A stretch of DNA of 64,000 bases from Panaeolus papilionaceus. Taxonomy: Eukaryota > Basidiomycota > Agaricomycetes > Agaricales. Below the pieces are notes generated by a model. That model was given only the letters and a program-made list of their open reading frames with translations. It was not told the DNA's origin and searched no databases. The DNA lies in assembly GCA_015501605.1 (NCBI GenBank), contig JADNRZ010000006.1:1-64000 (forward strand), in the 5' to 3' direction. Made by a program: the position numbers and the translations under genes. Within the stretch, counting starts at the first letter, position 1. Every line of letters begins with the position of its first letter. Shown in pieces: positions 57,546-64,000 of this stretch.

Positions 57546-57702
57546 TTGTAAAGTTTTTCAAGCTGAAGATTGGGAATGGGCGGAATAATCTCCATATTCC
57601 CACGGGTGCTACAGATCATTGCGGTGTTTCTGCCATTAGCACTTCCTGGCTGACTGTTTAAAATCGCTTTATTTATCTTTTCTTCCTTCTCAATCGATTA
57701 CC
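57546..57702. promoter_or_regulatory. Bidirectional promoter RPA43 / Na+/H+ antiporter
   Basis: 157 bp lie between divergent start codons. The antiporter side has a pyrimidine-rich stretch (57670-57695) just before its ATG, common in fungal promoters. No TATA box is clear. Confidence 0.45.
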
Positions 57703-59929
57703 ATGAGATTCTTAGAGGTATTAGTTTTCTTAATATTTTCTCTATTTTCTTTCCATTGAATGATGTTTTTCAGGTTACTGATCCGGGTGTAGCCTACATG
57801 TGTCTTGGGGGTTTCGTAGTCGCGGTATACCCAGTGTTTCTTTATTTTTTGAAATTTCTAATGTTGTAAATGCTCTTAGTTTTCCTTGATATCACTCTTG
57901 GCTCGCGAAAGAGTCCGTCGTAAATCGTTATCGTCTATATTTATAAATACGCTCATTCTACTTATTTTCTAGCTCTATGTCAATGAAGTCGTTCTCGGCA
58001 CAATGGTTGGCGTTTTTATAGGTCCATATTTTGCCAATATCTTCGATCCAAGAGGGTGGACTACTCGATCAGATCATATCACTCTTGAAGTAATGCGCAT
58101 CGTCTTAGCCACAGGACTCTTCGCCATCGGTGTTGAACTCCCGAAGTCATACCTTGCAAAACATGCAAAAAGTCTCTCTGTCATGGTTATACCCACCATG
58201 TGTGTCGGTTGGGTCATTGTTGCTGGTAATGTAGCGTTCAAATATTTATGGATAGTCATTTCTGTACTGATCACAACTTCCTTCGACTTCCAAGGTATCA
58301 TCAAGCTCATTTTTCCTTGGCTCCATTTCATCTCGTGCTTGGCAATCTCTGCCTGCCTAACTCCTACCGATCCTATCATTTGTGCAGCTATTGTCGGTGG
58401 GCCCCTTGTATCATTCACTCTTTTACGATGCGAGGTTGACACCTGATTAGGAGGAAAGTTTGCAAGGAATCATGTCCCAAAAAACCTGCGTCAACTCATC
58501 TCCGCCGAATCTGCTGCAAACGATGGTCTGGCTTATCCATTCCTGACCTTAGCCCTCTATCTCACCGTCGATACCACAACTTCCGAAGCCATGATCCACT
58601 GGATCCTAATTGGCTGCCTGTGTAAGATTATACTTCACCTATGTCCGTGCTCTCCGTGGTTTCTCAGCTCCCCTGCTAGATCAAGTGGTGCTCGGTGTGG
58701 TTATTGGCTCCATTCTCGGTACATGTCCCATTTTTTTCTGTTGCAATCCCTACTCACTCTCAACTTGATAAGGGTGGCTATTCTCCGCTGTGATGAAGTT
58801 TTCACATAGGCGCGGTTATATTGATCGTGAATCATACGTTGCTCAGTATCTGGCACTCGCCGTGTTTATTGCTGGTGTTGTTAGTACAATCGGCAGTGAT
58901 GATCTACTGGCCGCTTTCGCTGCTGGTATGTGGCCATATTTCACCCACGTTTCAGTGTCAAAAAACGATTACATTGCTACACAGGTAGTGCTATCTCTTG
59001 GGATGGGGACTTCAACATGCATACTGAAGGGGAATCCTTCGCCTCAATCATCGACCTCGTTCTCAACTGCACATGCTTTATTTACATTGGTGCATGGCTT
59101 CCGTTTCACTCTTTCAATATACCTGAGTTAGGCATCACCCCATGGCGTCTCGTGGTCTTGACACTCGCTGTCATGTTCCTTCGACGCATCCCTGCCATAC
59201 TGGCACTATATCGTTGGATTCCTGAGATCACAACCTGGCGCGAGGCACTCTTCACTGGTCACTTCGGTAGGTCATGCTTACACGTACCCCCTACAAAACC
59301 GTTGTTGACCATGGCTTAGGGCCTGTAAGCAATCCAGTCTTATTTAAACACCTAGATCTCAGTCGTTGGTCATAGATGGGGGTTGGGGCCGTATTCATCT
59401 CCACGATGGCAATCACGCGACTACCAGAAGCTCACCACCCACCGCAAAGTCGCGAAGACTACCTATTCATCGCTCTTGAATCTCTTGTGCCGTTCCTCGT
59501 TCTTAGTTCGATTGTCGTTCGTAAGTCATGCACGCAAGCAAATATGATCCATAAGAAAAGGCTAAATTTAGAACAGACGGCCTTTCGATCCCCTTTTTCA
59601 ATCTGGGACTGAATGTATCACGAACAATGTCCATTTCCACAGCCACGTTGTCGCGCTCGAGGGTCTATCCAGACTGGGCCTTCTCTGTTAACAACCCTCC
59701 GATGGTCAGCAGTGGGAATGAGGCTGTGACGACCACCACGGTCATCCAACCCGAGGGACCTGTAAAGGTCAAGAAGGCGGAACCAAAAATGGAAACTACG
59801 CTTAAGGTCGAGCACCCTGAGGCCGGTGGAGCAATTGCTGAAGGAGCAGGCCAGACGATGGTGATTGTGGAAGAGTCTCGTCATAATGGCTACGATAGGG
59901 CTGTTCGTTTGCCGTCGCAGGAGGAATGA
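57703..59929 (+). CDS. Plasma-membrane Na+/H+ antiporter (Nha1/Sod2 type)
   Basis: It exports Na+ (and possibly K+) in exchange for protons. The first four exons are 57703-57717 (only 15 bp), 57774-57824, 57880-57912 and one from 57973; further introns occur near 58260, 58390-58450, 58620-58660, 58720-58770, 58925-58985, 59265-59375 and 59520-59580. Membrane segments match the CPA1 fold. Conserved stretches are FIGPYFANIFDPR, ISACLTPTDPII, SAESAANDGLAYPFL (the ion-binding Asn-Asp pair), VSTIGSDDLLAAFAAG and NCTCFIYIGAWLPF. The cytosolic tail after the last membrane segment is short (about 110 residues), like S. pombe Sod2 rather than the long tail of S. cerevisiae Nha1. The exon between about 58250 and 58320 is the least certain. 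Confidence 0.88.
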
Positions 59930-60080
59930 CAATGGTGGAATGCATGTGCAATAGTTCATAGACTAACATTGAATATACGGATCTACACTTGTCCGTTCTG
60001 TGTACTTGATAACATAAATGCTGAAAACATTCCAGAGACGAGTCATTAAGCAAAAGAAAAGGGATCCTCGAAATAAATGT

Positions 60081-61014
60081 TTACTCGAATGGGTTGGTGC
60101 GACCAGCCTGACGTTAAATGAGCTTTATTTCATATTCAAGTTACGTTCCAATAAAACATACCTGATAATCGCCGCCTCTGTCGGGACCTTCGCCGCAACC
60201 ACATAACCATTCATGCCACCATTTTACAGGTCCGGAATTGGCAGCAACCTCTCTACTTTGTTCTTCTGGGGATGCCACTATTGGGGGTGGTGTCCGGGGA
60301 GGGGGGAGGTTAAGAGGTTTAGGAGGTGGCGGACGACTTGATGGTGATGATGTTGTGAGAGAGTCTGAGTTTGGAGGGAGAACGGAAGTCGTTGGGGTAA
60401 GAGTTGATTGTGATTCTACCTGGTGGAAATCGGAGAAGGGAGATGTAGCATCTGGGGGATTAGAGAAGGGGTCCCTTGCTGTTTCCTCTGGGTCTGAAGG
60501 AACAGGACTTGCACTCGCTGGGCTCGTTGGTACGCGGGTTAGCGGTAAAAAGTCGACACTGTCCCGCGAGCCACCGGAGGTATTCTTGGTACCACCAACT
60601 GAGGAACTTTTTGTACGTTTCTTCTTCCAAAGAAGACTTGTATGACGAGAAACGTCACCAGTGAGTGAAGGTGTCGGTGCACCTTTGCTGATAGACTCCC
60701 GAGCAGCCTTTCTCCTCTGTCGTTCCGCAATCTCCCATCTCCTAAGATTCTAAATCTAGTTTAGAACATGTCAGCGTTGAAATATACGACAAGGTACTGA
60801 CCTCTTCTACCCTGCGTGTTTCTTCTAGCTCATCATTGGCAGGTGGATACACAGAGGCATCGAAACGTTCAGTAGATGCATCCGGGCTTTGAAGGTCGAC
60901 ATAAGAATCTACATTGCGTTCCTTTCCCTTCCCCTTGCGTGAATAAGGTTCAGAGTTGTTGTCGTCTAACCAATGATTGTCGATGGCGATATCTTGTTCC
61001 TGTGAATGGGCCAT
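60081..61014 (-). CDS. Uncharacterised protein with a conserved-looking C-terminal WWHEWLCGCGEG motif
   Basis: Three exons (61014-60802, 60749-60162, 60107-60081) give 275 residues. The start ATG at 61014 opens MAHSQEQDIAIDNHW. Residues 1-70 are acidic and polar. A short basic helix (RRWEIAERQRRKAARES, about 73-90) follows, then a Ser/Thr/Pro-rich disordered region. The C-terminus is unlike the rest: KWWHEWLCGCGEGPDRGGDY, then QAGRTNPFE after a 54-bp intron that leaves a last exon of only nine codons. I recognise the tail as a type common in basidiomycete hypothetical proteins but cannot name a function. Clustered Trp and Cys-Gly-Cys suggest a lipid-modified or protein-binding tail, which is speculation. 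Confidence 0.75.
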
Positions 61015-61199
61015 GTCGAGGGATTAACAAAGTTGAATGAATGACGTTCAGGGACTCTTTGTTGTCACTTATTTGTTAGTTTCAAAACCGAATCTATTTA
61101 CACTGTAATTATCGATAATAAAGAAGAAAGGAAAGAAAGAAAAGGCAATGAAATCCAACTAAGAAAAAGGTTCAATTAATCAAGAGGTATCTATTAAAA

Positions 61200-62589
61200 T
61201 CAAAATCGTCCTTCATGTCCACCACGTCCATGCATCATAAGTCCTCCATCCTCAAACTCAGAGCTGCCATCATTATCCATATAGTTACGCAGCCCAGACG
61301 ATTTGTGTCCACTACTCGTAAGAGGTGCTTGATCATCCGAAAGGTCTCGGCTGCCATTGTTGTTGGGCATTGAAAGTATAGATGCTCGTGCAGTTTCGCG
61401 CATTTGCATCAGGTTTTGATGGAAAGCGTTCTAAAAACATCATACTGTCAGCATCGCGACCTACTTTCCCCATTGTGGTACTGACCTGTTCCCTCCAGTA
61501 TTGGGCTCGCTTGGCGCGTTCAATATCTCTCTGTTTGCGGTGGGAGTAGTAGAGACCAGTCAGCGTTCCTCCCATACCTGTTGTGTGGAATAGTTGTCAG
61601 CAAAAATAAACATTCACAGATACAGATATAGAGTACCGCCGATGATGCCTAGCGCAACCAAGACATAGACCCAAGCTCCAAATTCACGAGGTGTGGCAGC
61701 TGCAACACCACAAACACCATTTGAGAGGCAGTTGAAAGAAGCGCATCTGAAAAAGAGTTGAGAGTTTAACGTCAACGAACGTATCAAGGTACCCACTCCT
61801 TATCGGCGTCACATGTCTCCCCCAATTCCTTATTTTTTAGGCATGTTTTAGAAACAGTTTCACAGTAAAGGCCAGGTGCACAGTCTCCACTGAAATGAAC
61901 GTTAATAGGAGGCCTCAATATAAGTGCATGATGTTAACTTACCGAGACACGACATTGACAAATTCGTCGTCATTGACACGATAGGCGGTATAAGCGACAT
62001 TTTCCACTGTGCAGGGGTTTCCAAGTGTTTGGTTGGCCCACCTATAAAATAAAGAATGAGCGAAGAGAAGGACGAGAATAGACGAGCAACCACAAACATG
62101 CAAAGGTTGTTCAAACAAACAGAGCCGTTGACATTCAGACCAAAACCGGTGGTATCAGCTAATTCCCTGAAATTTGGTGGGGGTTCGCATTGGTCTATGA
62201 GAATATAGATTAAAATAAATTAAAGAGAGTGTCTTAAACAAGGGAGGTGAGTACGCACCATCACGATTGAGTTGACATGGACTGCCAACTGGAAGAAGGG
62301 GTTGGCAATCAGTGCCTTCGTCAGGACAGAATTCTCCTTCGTGACATTTGGGAGGAAGGTCTTCTCCCTGTGCATAACCAAAAGGGAAATCATCTCTTCT
62401 GCAACGTTTCTTTACGCAAAGACCCTGGTCAGAGCAGAAAGTTTGTGAATCGCATTCACTCCAGAATTGAAATGTGCCAGGTTGAAGACGGTTATTTCCA
62501 GTTGAACAAGGACCATCTTTTCCTACAGTTCCTGCATGAACCAGAGAGAATAAAGAAATTAAAAGGAATGTGAGTTGTCCACGACGCAT
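61200..62589 (-). CDS. Cys-rich secretory-pathway protein with one membrane span
   Basis: The start at ATG 62589 gives a signal peptide (MRRGQLTFLLISLFSLVHAG). The ectodomain of about 230 residues has regularly spaced cysteines in EGF-like or disulfide-knot style (CSTGNNRLQPG.., CSDQGLCVKKRC, CHEGEFCPDEGTDC, CLNNLCMW, CAPGLYCETVSKTC, CASFNCLSNGVC). A single transmembrane helix (FGAWVYVLVALGIIGG) follows, then a cytosolic tail of about 100 residues that starts basic (YYSHRKQRDIERAKRAQYWRE) and ends in a Gly/His/Arg-rich stretch. At least seven exons are joined, with introns near 62262-62200, 62097-62045, 61940-61890, 61794-61748, 61638-61577 and 61486-61433. This type I topology suggests a surface receptor or wall-sensor-like protein; no known family was recognised. 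Confidence 0.75.
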
Positions 62590-62731
62590 TTGAAATGGAT
62601 TTTTAAAATGATGATGATGACTGAATGAATGTAAGAGGCGTTGTAAGTAGGAGCTGAGAATTAATTGTAACCAGGTTATTATATAATCAGTCATCTTCCT
62701 GTCCTTTGTTCTTTCTTTACCGTTTACCATC
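62590..62731. promoter_or_regulatory. Bidirectional promoter Cys-rich membrane protein / Smr protein
   Basis: 142 bp separate the divergent start codons. TATTATATAATC (62678-62689) is a candidate AT-rich core element. Confidence 0.4.
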
Positions 62732-63767
62732 ATGTTTTTACGAATTTTGAAGGCCATTTGGTCAACCTTTTGTAATACAGATGCTAATAAACCAGACCAA
62801 TATCCTCCTCATCAACAACAGCAGCAGCAGCATCAACAGCATCAATACCAGCAGCAGCAGCAACAGCAGCAATATCAGCAACAACCCCCTCATCATCATT
62901 ATCCACTAACTCAGGTCATTATGATTCTCATTTTTTAATTTTCATTGTATTTACATTATTAAAGGATCCAAACCAAGTCAATCAATCAAACGATTTTTAT
63001 GTCTCTCTCAGAGCCCGTGCTAATGAACATGGTGACCAAATGGCACAGTGCTTTAAGCAAAGTCATGAAGCATACTCTAGGAAAGATGGTGCTTTAGCAA
63101 AGGAACTTTCAAATCAAGGCAAGGAACATCAACGTCAAATGGAGCAACTCAATCGTCAAGCGAGTGACTGGATTTTCTGTGGTCGGTATTTTTATTCTTT
63201 TCAATTCCCCAATTTCACCAACCTTCAAACCAGCAAACAATACGGTAGGATAATCTGCTTCAACCTACTCAATTTAAAAAATAAATGGTATTCTAAAATT
63301 GAAAAATAATAATAATTAAAGGATAGTAAGCCCGGTGAAATCGACCTGCATGGTCTTTATGTCAAGGAAGCTATTGAAAGAGCAGATCAATCTATCCAAG
63401 ATGCAAAACGTTGTGGAGATAAACATATTTCTTTTATCGTTGGTCCGTCATCTACGTGCTCAGATAAAAATCACCCTCATTTAACTTTGCTTCCACACCT
63501 AGGCAAAGGTCTGCACTCACGCGGTGGAGTGGCTAAAATTAAGCCAGCAATTGAACAGCTCATCCAAAAGTACGGTGACGAGGTTTCTTAAACATGCCTC
63601 ACAACACTGACCACTAAATTAGACACAACCTCGCCGCTCGGATCGATCCTAACAATGCTGGCGTCCTCATTGTCGATATCGATGACGGAAGGTCCAGGGG
63701 AGGAATATCGGTAGACGAAATTTCGCGCAGGTTGGAAGACAAGGATCAGGGTTGTGTTATTATGTAG
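62732..63767 (+). CDS. Smr-domain protein with DUF1771
   Basis: Smr (small MutS-related) domains often have nicking endonuclease or RNA-cleaving activity. The start ATG is at 62732. Exon 1 carries a Gln/His run (residues about 27-58) and ends before the intron started GTCATTATG at 62915. The DUF1771 helical region has LRARANEHGDQMAQCFKQSH, YSRKDGALAKELSNQGKEH and SDWIF. The Smr domain follows (EIDLHGLYVKEAIERADQSI, FIVG|KGLHSRGGVAKIKPAIEQL and the C-terminal strand VLIVDI). Introns near 63170-63330, 63445-63505 and 63571-63626 were inferred from frame continuity, with a tiny exon (ANNT) between two of them. It ends 78 bp from the convergent antizyme gene. Confidence 0.85.
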
Positions 63768-63845
63768 TCAATGGTGTATTGCAATGAAGAAGAAATGCAA
63801 CAATGTATAGGTAATTGAAAAAGAAAAAGGATAGGCATAGATATA

Positions 63846-64000
63846 TCATACATCAAGACCCACAAGGATAAAAGCTGGATCTACTTGGAAAGGTGGTTTC
63901 GTAACAACAGAACCTCCAACATACATGAGAGAATGCAAAACGTTGCCCAGATTTGGAGAGGAGCGCTCCAAAACTATTACAAGACCAGTGCAATCAAGGC
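63846..64000 (-). CDS. Probable ornithine decarboxylase antizyme, C-terminal end only (cut by window edge)
   Basis: The minus strand from the right edge encodes about 50 residues ending VDPAFILVGLDV before a TGA at 63848-63846. The pattern LVIVLERSSPNLGNVLHSLM, YVGGSVV..PP and a final beta strand resembles the antizyme C-terminus, which binds ornithine decarboxylase and directs it to the proteasome. Antizyme synthesis normally needs a polyamine-stimulated +1 frameshift; that site would lie outside the window. Identification rests on a short stretch and is tentative. Confidence 0.5.
   Translation of the reverse strand, partial: LDCTGLVIVLERSSPNLGNVLHSLMYVGGSVVTKPPFQVDPAFILVGLDV

Overview
The window looks like a basidiomycete, most likely a mushroom-forming Agaricomycete. 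The genes are dense and cut by many introns of about 45-60 bp (GT-AG, one GC-AG), intergenic spacers are often under 200 bp, and the transposons include a KDZ-type DNA transposon with the CxC5/CxC6 cysteine clusters known from Agaricomycetes. The species cannot be named from the sequence.

The window has two halves. Positions 1 to about 34,000 are a nest of transposable elements. From left to right: the terminal part of a KDZ copy in reverse orientation (1-1397); rearranged pieces and one long decayed copy of LINE A (1398 to about 8950, mostly minus strand); LINE B (about 8960-12420, plus); a non-coding block of degenerate repeats carrying an AAAAGCG motif and a C-rich tract (12421-14699); the 5' half of Gypsy A (about 14700-16708); a KDZ element inserted inside Gypsy A (16709-24546, 8-bp target duplication CCTTGGAG); the 3' half of Gypsy A and its LTR (24547 to about 26144); a third KDZ terminus (about 26145-26358); a roughly 950-bp non-autonomous element with GACTGTCAGTCGAC-like inverted ends (about 26371-27322); chromodomain-type Gypsy B with an extra ORF and a 560-bp 3' LTR (about 27323-33167); and the 3' end of LINE C (33168-33960). 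Decay is dominated by CpG-type transitions. The second catalytic Asp of the reverse transcriptase is Asn in LINE A, LINE B and Gypsy B, and the Gypsy B polyprotein has many Arg-to-TGA changes with few frameshifts.

From about 35.6 kb to the right edge the sequence is an ordinary gene-dense housekeeping block. In order: secreted lysophospholipase (-), RAD23 (-), LRR protein (+), ARF GTPase (+), cysteine synthase (+), cytochrome P450 (-), RNA polymerase II elongation factor ELL (-), KTI12 (-), LIM-C1-RhoGAP (+), BTB-domain protein (-), RNA polymerase I subunit RPA43 (-), Na+/H+ antiporter (+), an uncharacterised protein with a conserved-looking Cys/Gly C-terminus (-), a Cys-rich single-pass membrane protein (-), an Smr-domain protein (+) and the 3' end of a probable ornithine decarboxylase antizyme (-). 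They form no single pathway. Several are head-to-head pairs with shared promoters of 99-162 bp (RAD23/LRR, KTI12/RhoGAP, RPA43/antiporter, Cys-rich membrane protein/Smr). Exon structures were read by hand from splice signals and reading-frame continuity; where coordinates are given they sum to a whole number of codons.
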